A stretch of DNA of 6,264 bases from Bacteroides sp. CAG:530 (GTDB taxonomy: Bacteria; Bacteroidota; Bacteroidia; Bacteroidales; Bacteroidaceae): positions 1 to 6,264 of the forward strand of contig FR881196.1 in the NCBI GenBank assembly GCA_000434735.1. The letters run 5' to 3'. Positions 1-5,590 of this stretch are shown here, one piece after another. Numbering within the stretch: position 1 is the stretch's first letter; the number at the start of each line of letters is the position of its first letter. The position numbers and the translations under genes were made by a program. The notes below the pieces were generated by a model. The model was not told the origin of the DNA. It made no database searches and saw nothing but the letters and a program-made list of their open reading frames with translations.

Positions 1-60
1 GCGGTTACACGCCTCTCTTTTTGTATTACTGATATCGTCTAATATGGCTAAGAAAACCTA

Positions 61-76
61 ACCATAATCCTATGGT
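61..76. repeat. Short perfect hairpin overlapping the candidate RNA's 3' arm
   Basis: ACCATA and TATGGT form a perfect 6-bp inverted repeat around a 4-nt loop. It overlaps the 3' arm of the long closing stem (66-82), so the two folds compete. In an RNA it could be an alternative conformation. In DNA it could be a feature of the transposon end. No U-tract follows on either strand, so it is not an intrinsic terminator. Confidence 0.35.
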
Positions 77-234
77 AAAACAAACTTTCCACAGCAGACA
101 CCCTATGAGGGGCTGCAAATTCCTTTATCAGTCAAACCATTAATGAGGGTTACAAACTTTTTTAAGCGGACTTCAAAGCCGCAATGCGATGGTAGTATTT
201 TCCTCAAAAGAAAGCTGTTTTACCTTATAGGATT
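66..234 (-). ncRNA. Candidate bridge RNA of the IS110-family element
   Basis: Lying 5 nt after the transposase stop and on the same strand, this 169-nt stretch is closed by a long stem. Positions 66-82 pair with 216-234 (17 pairs, one 2-nt bulge at 225-226). After a 2x1 internal loop, 85-89 pair with 210-214. Inside, read as minus-strand RNA, come a 5-bp stem (193-189 with 140-136) holding a very asymmetric internal loop (6 nt on one side, 25 on the other) and capped by a GCGG/CCGC hairpin (182-166). A second hairpin follows (116-94), with GCAG/CTGC and CCCU/AGGG stems. IS110 recombinases are known to use a bridge RNA with two guide loops, one for the target and one for the donor; IS1111-type elements encode it after the transposase gene. 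I infer that role here from location, size and fold. The guides and exact ends were not identified. Confidence 0.6.
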
Positions 235-239
235 CTGTA

Positions 240-1325
240 TCATTCGACAACACACGGTATATATTCCTTTTCATGTTTGAGCACATAATATATTCTGTTT
301 ACAAGCCGTCTGGCAATCTTTATGATTGACTTCTGTGGATTCATTCGCCTGCGGTATTCCGTATAGGCTACAGTCATGGCGGGATCCTTACGGATGGCAA
401 TCCATGCGGCTTCCACCAACAGGCATCGGAGCATAAAATGGCGGCGTACTGTTATATCTCCCGTGCCGTTACTTTCACCGCTCGAATGGCACATTGGTAC
501 CAGACCGATGAAAGAAGCCAGATGGTCAGCATTCTTGAAACGGACAATGTCGTCAAGTTCAACCATCAAGGTGGCGGCTGTAGTAACGCCTATTCCGGGA
601 ACAGAAGTCAGAAGACGCATCGGCTTCTCAAAAGGTGCCTTACGTGATATCTCACGGATGGCACGTGTTTCCTTAAGAAGCATATTACGCAAACGCACGA
701 ACTGTTCAAGGTGCAGTTCCAAAGTCTTCTTGCCATACTCTGTTGAGAGTTCGATAGAATGAAGCCAAGCCAGAAAACGTTTTGACCAACGTCCTATCGA
801 GGAACGGGTAAACTCTTCGGGTATATCCACTCCATGAAAACGGAGCAATGACTTGATGCGGTTCTTCGTACGGGTACTGTCTTTTACAATCATGTTTCTC
901 GTCCTTATTAAAGAGCGAATTTCGAGGACATCCGCCTTGGGAACATATATCCCTTCCAACGAACCGGAACGTAATTCACGGGCCAGTTTGTTACAGTCCA
1001 CGGCATCAGTCTTGCGAAGTTTTTCCTTGCTCATGGTCGGTACATCAGCAGGATGAACCACGATGTTGGTTATTCCTAAGCCCGTCAGCTTCTCGTGTAT
1101 CCAAAAGCCGCAGAATCCTGCTTCGTACACAGAGAAGTAATTGGCGCCCGGATAATTGCTGACAAGATACTTATGCAACGCTTCCGGTTCAGGACTTTGG
1201 CTGAATCGCTTCAGAGCACTATACTCTGATAAAATTGCAACCGACCAACTCTTCAAGTGGACATCAATTCCCACGTAAATATTTTGCCCACTGAAATCTA
1301 ATTTGTTACTTTGTACACGTTTCAT
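240..1325 (-). CDS. IS110-family DEDD transposase (bridge-RNA-type recombinase)
   Basis: This 361-residue protein matches the usual length of the family. The N-terminal RuvC-like domain (DEDD_Tnp_IS110) shows the acidic tetrad: D21 in GIDVH, E68 in VYEAG, and D107 and D110 in KTDAVD. A basic, helical, probably coiled-coil linker spans about residues 130-230. The C-terminal Transposase_20 domain has the helix-hairpin-helix-like PGIG (243-246) and a GLVP...HSSG motif in which S282, next to G283, is the likely catalytic serine. Both catalytic halves are present and the frame is unbroken, so the enzyme looks active. Family members excise the element as a circle and insert it through a serine-linked intermediate, guided by a structured RNA. 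The start (MKRVQSNKLDF) leaves a 43-nt gap to a promoter-like TAACTTTG. The stop is TGA. Assignment to the IS110 or IS1111 branch was not possible from the protein alone. Confidence 0.95.
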   Translation of the reverse strand: MKRVQSNKLDFSGQNIYVGIDVHLKSWSVAILSEYSALKRFSQSPEPEALHKYLVSNYPGANYFSVYEAGFCGFWIHEKLTGLGITNIVVHPADVPTMSKEKLRKTDAVDCNKLARELRSGSLEGIYVPKADVLEIRSLIRTRNMIVKDSTRTKNRIKSLLRFHGVDIPEEFTRSSIGRWSKRFLAWLHSIELSTEYGKKTLELHLEQFVRLRNMLLKETRAIREISRKAPFEKPMRLLTSVPGIGVTTAATLMVELDDIVRFKNADHLASFIGLVPMCHSSGESNGTGDITVRRHFMLRCLLVEAAWIAIRKDPAMTVAYTEYRRRMNPQKSIIKIARRLVNRIYYVLKHEKEYIPCVVE

Positions 1326-1367
1326 AAGCTATATCGTTATTGGTTAATATTGTTTTTTTGTCATATA

Positions 1368-1375
1368 CAAAGTTA
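1368..1375 (-). promoter_or_regulatory. Putative -7 element for the transposase gene
   Basis: Read on the minus strand this is TAACTTTG, a perfect match to the Bacteroides -7 consensus TAnnTTTG, 43 nt before the transposase ATG. No TTTG is seen at the expected -33 spacing (about 1395-1399 reads CTAA/TAAA), so the promoter is probably weak or depends on the element's flanking DNA. The segment just upstream (1379-1399) is one of the two possible subterminal repeats, so the transposase might bind there and repress itself. That last point is inference. Confidence 0.5.
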
Positions 1376-1378
1376 ACT

Positions 1379-1655
1379 ATAATGGTATAGCTTTTTTAGT
1401 GCTATCTTATGTTATCCGACACTTCCGATTTTAAACATAGGAACTTTTTTCCGCGTTTTTCACGCTAATTCTAAGCATGCTATTTTTACTATCACGATAA
1501 ACATAACATAAAACCGGCATTACTAAGCTCAAGCTTTACCATAAACCAGTATACATTAAAGTCCCGAACAATGTACTGAAACGCACCTTTATTGTCTTAA
1601 TAAACGCTTAAGTTAATCTTTCATACACTCCATTGTGCAATTAGCCGAAAAATAG
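1379..1655. other. Non-coding stretch between the IS transposase and the operon promoter
   Basis: No credible gene is seen in this AT-rich stretch, which must contain the left-end border of the insertion sequence. It holds three small inverted repeats close to the transposase side. The first is ATAGC/GCTAT at 1387-1405. The second is 1406-1413 pairing with 1434-1441 around a 20-nt loop that carries TCCGA twice (1415-1419 and 1424-1428). The third is GCGT/ACGC at 1453-1465. The part from about 1470 to 1630 shows nothing recognisable apart from AAGCT/AGCTT arms at about 1525-1536. Confidence 0.5.
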
Positions 1656-1663
1656 TAACTTTG
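1633..1663 (+). promoter_or_regulatory. Bacteroides-type promoter for the operon
   Basis: The -7 element TAACTTTG (1656-1663) fits TAnnTTTG exactly, and a TTG-containing -33 element lies at 1633-1637 with a gap of about 20 bp. Transcription would begin near 1668-1671, giving a very short leader of about 10 nt before the first ATG (1680) or about 25 nt before the second (1695). The promoter lies outside the likely insertion-sequence region, so the operon probably keeps its native promoter despite the neighbouring element. Confidence 0.75.
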
Positions 1664-1679
1664 CGCCGTATAATATAAT

Positions 1680-2237
1680 ATGGAATATCAGCATATGAAA
1701 GATACCAAGCAGCAATTCGAACATGTTATCAGCATTTGCCGAGACGTGTTCAGCAAAAAATTGCACGACTACGGAGCAGCGTGGAGAATAATGCGCCCGT
1801 CATCTATCACCGACCAGATTTTTATCAAGGCCAACAGAATAAGAAGCCTTGAAGTAAAAGGCGTGTCAATGATAAACGAAGGCATACGCCCTGAGTTCAT
1901 TGGTATCGTGAATTATGGCATCATCGGACTGATACAGCTGGAGCTGGGATATGCCGAAAAAGAAGACATAAACGAACAGCAGGCGCTGGAACTGTACGAT
2001 AAATATGCCAAGAATGCGCTGGGATTGATGCTCGCCAAAAACCATGACTACGACGAAGCATGGCGCAGCATGCGCATCACATCGTATACAGACCTCATCT
2101 TGATGAAGATATACCGCACCAAGCAAATTGAGGAATTGAACGGAAAGACGCTGATATCTGAAGGAATAGACGCCAACTATATGGACATGATCAACTATTC
2201 CGTTTTCGGACTTATCAAACTGGAATTTGAGGACTGA
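1680..2237 (+). CDS. DUF1599 domain protein with two tandem copies of the domain
   Basis: A soluble 185-residue protein with no signal peptide or membrane segment. It consists of two copies of one unit about 93 residues apart. KLHDYGAAWR (27-36) is matched by KNHDYDEAWR (120-129), TDQIFIKANRIR by TDLILMKIYRTK, and INEGI...NYGIIGLIQLE (65-88) by ISEGI...NYSVFGLIKLE (159-182). The H-D-Y...A-W-R...M-R signature is typical of DUF1599 (PF07659), which I recall being labelled 'nucleotide modification associated domain 1'; no activity is established. The two-domain length is usual for Bacteroidetes members. The ATG at 1695 (MKDTKQQF) is a serious alternative start: GGAA lies 9 nt before it, and it gives a more normal leader after the predicted transcription start. 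It is first in the operon, and the next gene starts within 5 nt of its stop or overlaps it. Confidence 0.88.
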   Translation: MEYQHMKDTKQQFEHVISICRDVFSKKLHDYGAAWRIMRPSSITDQIFIKANRIRSLEVKGVSMINEGIRPEFIGIVNYGIIGLIQLELGYAEKEDINEQQALELYDKYAKNALGLMLAKNHDYDEAWRSMRITSYTDLILMKIYRTKQIEELNGKTLISEGIDANYMDMINYSVFGLIKLEFED

Positions 2238-2241
2238 ACAG

Positions 2242-3561
2242 TTGAAAAAAGAAAATCTACATAGAATAGTTATCGCTTGGGTAAATGTCTGCCGATTTTT
2301 ATTGGCCATCACTTTTATCGCTTCCGGGTTCATCAAGGCGAACGACCCGTATGGGACTGCCTATAAAATACAAGACTATCTAAAGGCGTGGGGAATGATG
2401 GATATGTTTCCGTCCGTACTTACCTATATCGGTGCTATGACGATGGGGATTATCGAGTTCGCGCTCGGATTGTATCTGTTCTTCGGTATCCACCGCAGAA
2501 TCATTCCTACCGTCATGCTCATAGTGATGTCTTTCTTCACTCCGCTAACGCTTTGGCTGGCCATCGACAACCCGATATCGGACTGCGGATGTTTTGGCGA
2601 TGCGCTGGTTCTTTCAAACTGGGAAACTTTCTTCAAAAACCTGGCACTGCTGATAGCCGCCATTTCCATATTCAAGTGGAGAAAAGTGCATCTATATAAG
2701 ATAGTCAGCTCTAAGGTTGATTGGCTGGTATCGCTGTATAGCATCTTATTCATTATCTGCTACTCGATATATACCATACGCTATCTGCCTGTATTCGACT
2801 TCCGCCCGTATCACATTGGCGCGGACATTGCCAAGGGAATGACAATACCTGAAGGGGAAAAGATGACGACTTACGAAACTACTTTCATCTATGAGAAAGA
2901 CGGAAAACAGCAAGAGTTCACCATCGACAATTGCCCTACCGACAGCACATGGACATTCATCGACGCCAAGACACGGGTGAAAGAGAAGGGATATGAACCG
3001 CCTATACACGATTTCGCCATTACTTCGGTTAACGACGGAGAAGACTTGACCGAAAGCGTACTTAATGACGACAGATACACGTTTATGCTGGTTTCCACTC
3101 ATCTGGCGGAGGCCGACGACAGCAATATGGATCTTATAAACGAAATATACGATTACTGTATAGAGCATAAATACAACTTTCTGTGCGTCACGGCTTCGCC
3201 AGACAAAGACATAGACAGCTGGACGGAGAACACCGGAGCTGAGTATCCTTTCGCGCTGATGGACGATATTACCCTGAAGACTATGGTGCGCTCTAACCCC
3301 GGACTGATTCTGCTGAAGAAAGGGGTCGTAATAAACAAATGGAGCGTAAACCGTCTGCCCGACGAATATCAGCTGAACAAGCCGCTTGATAAGTTACTCA
3401 TCGGACAGCTGAACCCGAAGACGCTACCGCATAAGATACTGATGGTAGCGGGATGGTTTTTCGGACCGCTGGCAGTATTCATACTTTGCGACTTAATTTG
3501 GATAAGCTGGAAAAGAAGAAGGTCTAAAAAGGAAGACAAAGAAAATGAAACGAAAGAATAA
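2242..3561 (+). CDS. MauE/DoxX-like membrane protein with thioredoxin-like domain
   Basis: An inner-membrane protein of about 439 residues. The first half resembles the MauE/DoxX four-helix bundle: membrane segments near residues 13-31, 57-80, 88-108 and 131-144, with FIASGFIKANDPYG after the first and the family's CGCFG motif at 115-119 between the third and fourth. A further helix (162-182) leads to a globular, thioredoxin-like region (about 195-390, with DRYTFMLVSTH and NFLCVTASPD strands) that lacks a CxxC site. A last helix (about 397-419) and a basic, charged tail follow. I recall relatives being catalogued as 'BT_3928 family', unverified. A thiol-redox role at the envelope is inference. 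No in-frame ATG precedes the first helix. The TTG at 2242 (MKKENLHR) is preferred because GAGG ends 9 nt before it. A TTG at 2227 would add five residues and overlap the previous gene. Confidence 0.85.
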   Translation: MKKENLHRIVIAWVNVCRFLLAITFIASGFIKANDPYGTAYKIQDYLKAWGMMDMFPSVLTYIGAMTMGIIEFALGLYLFFGIHRRIIPTVMLIVMSFFTPLTLWLAIDNPISDCGCFGDALVLSNWETFFKNLALLIAAISIFKWRKVHLYKIVSSKVDWLVSLYSILFIICYSIYTIRYLPVFDFRPYHIGADIAKGMTIPEGEKMTTYETTFIYEKDGKQQEFTIDNCPTDSTWTFIDAKTRVKEKGYEPPIHDFAITSVNDGEDLTESVLNDDRYTFMLVSTHLAEADDSNMDLINEIYDYCIEHKYNFLCVTASPDKDIDSWTENTGAEYPFALMDDITLKTMVRSNPGLILLKKGVVINKWSVNRLPDEYQLNKPLDKLLIGQLNPKTLPHKILMVAGWFFGPLAVFILCDLIWISWKRRRSKKEDKENETKE

Positions 3562-3598
3562 TTTCAATCGAAATATAAACCTTTAAAAATTAAACAAA

Positions 3599-4354
3599 AT
3601 GAGAAAAAACATCGTAGCAGGAAACTGGAAAATGAACAAGAACCTGCAAGAAGGTATTGCCTTGGCAAAAGAATTGAACGAAGTATTGACAGCAGACAAA
3701 CCTAACTGTGGCGTAGTAATCTGTACTCCGTTTATCCACTTGGCTTCTGTAACTCCTATCGTTGACAAGAACATCATCGGTGTAGGTGCAGAAAACTGCG
3801 CAGACAAAGTATCAGGCGCTTATACTGGCGAAGTTTCAGCAGAAATGGTTGCTTCTACAGGTGCTGAATACGTTATCTTGGGTCACTCAGAACGTCGCGC
3901 TTACTATCACGAAACAGTTGATATCTTGACCGAAAAGGTTAAATTGGCTTTGGCTAACAACTTGAAGCCTATCTTCTGTATCGGTGAAGTATTGGAAGAA
4001 CGCGAAGCTAACAAGCAGAACGAAGTAGTAGAAGCTCAGTTGGCTTCTGTATTCTCTTTGTCGGCTGAAGATTTCGGCAAGATTATTTTGGCTTACGAGC
4101 CGGTATGGGCTATCGGTACAGGTAAGACTGCTTCTCCTGAACAAGCTGAAGAAATCCACGCATACATCCGTTCTTTGGTTGCTGCAAAATATGGTAACGA
4201 AGTAGCTGAAAACACTACTATCCTTTACGGTGGTAGCTGCAAGCCTTCTAACGCTAAAGAATTGTTCGCAAAACCTAACGTTGACGGTGGTTTGATCGGT
4301 GGTGCAGCTCTTAAGGCAGCCGATTTCAAAGGCATTATCGACGCTTTTAAATAA
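3599..4354 (+). CDS. tpiA: Triosephosphate isomerase
   Basis: This cytoplasmic TIM-barrel enzyme interconverts dihydroxyacetone phosphate and glyceraldehyde 3-phosphate in glycolysis and gluconeogenesis. At 251 residues it has the normal length and all active-site landmarks: N9 and K11 in GNWKMN, the electrophile H96 in GHSERR, the catalytic base E167 in AYEPVWAIGTGK with the mobile loop 6 that follows, and the phosphate-binding YGGS (210-213) and GGLIGGA (230-236) segments. The start is clear: a conserved MRKNIVAGNWK N-terminus behind an A-rich leader typical of highly expressed Bacteroides genes. It follows the membrane-protein gene by 37 bp. Codon use is strikingly different from the neighbours: TTG for leucine and GCT, GGT and GAA dominate, with few CTG or ATA codons. 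That is the mark of a highly translated gene. A separate promoter in the 37-bp gap is not evident. Confidence 0.98.
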   Translation: MRKNIVAGNWKMNKNLQEGIALAKELNEVLTADKPNCGVVICTPFIHLASVTPIVDKNIIGVGAENCADKVSGAYTGEVSAEMVASTGAEYVILGHSERRAYYHETVDILTEKVKLALANNLKPIFCIGEVLEEREANKQNEVVEAQLASVFSLSAEDFGKIILAYEPVWAIGTGKTASPEQAEEIHAYIRSLVAAKYGNEVAENTTILYGGSCKPSNAKELFAKPNVDGGLIGGAALKAADFKGIIDAFK

Positions 4355-4368
4355 TTCACATCATACAC

Positions 4369-4435
4369 TGAATTGACAAGTAACTACAGCCTGGCGGTAG
4401 CTTTATCACTTCCGTCAGGCTGCCTTGCCAATTCA
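4369..4435 (+). promoter_or_regulatory. Long intercistronic hairpin between tpiA and the SPOR gene
   Basis: TGAATTG (4369-4375) pairs with CAATTCA (4429-4435). After one mismatch, CAAG (4377-4380) pairs with CTTG (4424-4427). After a 6/1 internal loop, an 11-bp stem joins 4387-4397 to 4412-4422 (CAGCCTG/CAGGCTG, a G-U, CGG/CCG) around a 14-nt loop. It begins 15 nt after the tpiA stop. No U-tract follows, so it is not a classical terminator. It could protect the tpiA mRNA 3' end, mark an RNA-processing site, or attenuate transcription into the next genes. Confidence 0.6.
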
Positions 4436-4452
4436 TAAACACCATTTTATAC

Positions 4453-4926
4453 ATGAAATATCTGTTATCGCTTCTGTTATTTCTTTCTGCTTCTGCTGTC
4501 AGCGCACAACGGAACATCGTAGAAAGCCTGCAGACTCGCCAGGCTGGAGAGGGCAGCGTAACCATACACCAAGATGAGCACATCACCTCGCTCATAGGTT
4601 TACGATATGTACGGAGCAATTCATCGCAAGGCTCTGCTGCGGCAAACAACAAGGTATTAAAGGCGAGAGGATTCCGAGTACAGGTATACGCCGGAAACAA
4701 CTCGCACGTAGCACGCACCGAAGCCAACGCTATAGGCGAAAAGATTAAAGAAGATTTTCCAGAAATACCGGTATACACTTATTTCCAATCTCCGCGCTGG
4801 CTGTGCCGCGTAGGCGATTTCAAGAGCATGGAAGAGGCATACGCCACCATGCGCAAGCTTAAAGAAAGCGGCAAATTCAAAGAAGTGGCTATAGTCCGTG
4901 AACAAATTAATATACCCATAGAATAA
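4453..4926 (+). CDS. Secreted SPOR-domain protein
   Basis: A 157-residue precursor. Residues 1-18 form a signal peptide (MKYLL, a leucine-rich core, then SAVSA before Q19), so the protein goes to the periplasm. No lipoprotein cysteine is present. A low-complexity stretch (about 55-68) links to a C-terminal SPOR domain at about 72-150, recognised from RGFRVQVYAGNN, FPEIPVYTYFQSPRWLCRVGDF and the ACT-like ending YATMRKLKESGKFKEVAIV. SPOR domains bind denuded glycan strands of peptidoglycan, often at the division septum, so a cell-wall-associated role is likely; the partner is unknown. The gene starts 98 bp after tpiA, beyond the long hairpin, and its TAA stop shares one base with the folE ATG. 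No clear promoter or Shine-Dalgarno sequence precedes it. Confidence 0.9.
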   Translation: MKYLLSLLLFLSASAVSAQRNIVESLQTRQAGEGSVTIHQDEHITSLIGLRYVRSNSSQGSAAANNKVLKARGFRVQVYAGNNSHVARTEANAIGEKIKEDFPEIPVYTYFQSPRWLCRVGDFKSMEEAYATMRKLKESGKFKEVAIVREQINIPIE

Positions 4927-5516
4927 TGATTGATACTAACTTGCTGAAGTTCCCAGAAGACAAGATACAGAAACTGATGGGACACTACAAAGAAATTTTA
5001 ACTCTCTTAGGCGAGGACCCTGAACGCGAAGGGTTGGTAAAAACTCCGGAGCGAGTAGCCAAAGCTATGCTTACGCTGACAAGAGGATATGAAGTAGATC
5101 CGAAAGAGGTGTTACTTGCCGCTAAATTCAAAGAGGAATACAGCCAGATGGTCATCGTGAAGGATATAGATTTCTTCTCTATGTGTGAGCATCATATGCT
5201 GCCGTTTTACGGTAAAGTTCATGTGGCGTATATCCCGAACGGATATATCACCGGACTAAGTAAGATAGCCCGTGTGGTAGATATTTTCTCTCACCGCCTG
5301 CAAGTGCAAGAGCGCATGACGCTACAGATTAAAGAGTGCATACAGGAGACCTTGAACCCGTTAGGTGTAATGGTGGTAGTAGAGGCTAAACACATGTGTA
5401 TGCAGATGCGTGGCGTAGAGAAACAGAATTCTATCACCACAACGTCAGACTTTACAGGCGCTTTCAACAGAGCCACGACTCGTGAAGAATTCATGAATCT
5501 TATAAATAGAAAATAA
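4926..5516 (+). CDS. folE: GTP cyclohydrolase I (type IA)
   Basis: This cytoplasmic homodecameric enzyme converts GTP to 7,8-dihydroneopterin triphosphate, the first step of tetrahydrofolate synthesis, which in many bacteria also feeds queuosine. The 196 residues match the short bacterial type. The zinc ligands are visible as C87 and H90 in MCEHH and C158 in HMCMQMRG, with H89 matching the catalytic histidine of the E. coli enzyme. GLVKTPERVAKAM (36-48), PFYGKVHVAYIP (93-104) and GLSKIARVVDIFSHRLQVQE (110-129) are family blocks. The C-terminal RATTREEFMNLI is the usual end. The ATG overlaps the preceding stop in a TAATG arrangement, so translation is probably coupled to the SPOR gene. It is the last gene of the operon, with a terminator beginning 27 nt after the stop. 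Confidence 0.98.
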   Translation: MIDTNLLKFPEDKIQKLMGHYKEILTLLGEDPEREGLVKTPERVAKAMLTLTRGYEVDPKEVLLAAKFKEEYSQMVIVKDIDFFSMCEHHMLPFYGKVHVAYIPNGYITGLSKIARVVDIFSHRLQVQERMTLQIKECIQETLNPLGVMVVVEAKHMCMQMRGVEKQNSITTTSDFTGAFNRATTREEFMNLINRK

Positions 5517-5543
5517 CGTCTTAAACAGAGTTATAAAGAAAGC

Positions 5544-5590
5544 ATCCCGCACGAAGAGCAAAGTTCTCTTCATGCGGGATACTTTTATTT
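5544..5590 (+). terminator. Intrinsic terminator after folE
   Basis: ATCCCGCA (5544-5551) pairs with TGCGGGAT (5573-5580). After one C/A mismatch, GAAGAG (5553-5558) pairs with CTCTTC (5566-5571) around a 7-nt loop. The 14-bp stem is followed by ACTTTTATTTT. This is a strong rho-independent terminator for the plus-strand operon. On the minus strand the stem is followed by only a mixed T-rich stretch (GCTTTCTTTATAA), so it could act weakly in that direction as a backstop for rplQ. Confidence 0.92.

Larger units (their letters stand above)
48..1399 (-). mobile_element. IS110-family insertion sequence (minimum extent; ends not resolved)
   Basis: The element is recognised from its intact DEDD transposase flanked by non-coding DNA: at least 239 nt after the stop codon and some of the 354 nt before the start. 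IS110-family elements lack the usual terminal inverted repeats and long target duplications, so the borders cannot be read directly. The span given runs between two weakly matching inverted segments, 48-68 and 1379-1399 (15 of 21 positions identical by eye). These could be subterminal repeats but could also be chance in AT-rich DNA. The long structured segment downstream of the transposase (66-234) suggests the IS1111-like layout, with a short left end and a long right end. The right end may lie between 1 and 65 or outside the window. Confidence 0.6.

Noticed and set aside
94..116. GCAG/CTGC hairpin as a terminator for the transposase gene
   Set aside because: No U-tract follows on either strand, and the hairpin sits inside the larger closed structure at 66-234.
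376..1056. Plus-strand reading frames inside the transposase gene
   Set aside because: They are antisense to a clear IS110 transposase, and their translations show no recognisable domain.
1326..1480. Bridge RNA encoded upstream of the transposase (the IS110-group layout)
   Set aside because: The hairpins there are short and AT-rich and no long closing stem was found. The downstream segment is a much better candidate, though the upstream option is not excluded.
2746..3168. Minus-strand open frames within the membrane-protein, tpiA and SPOR genes
   Set aside because: They lie opposite well-supported coding regions and lack promoters, leaders or family features.
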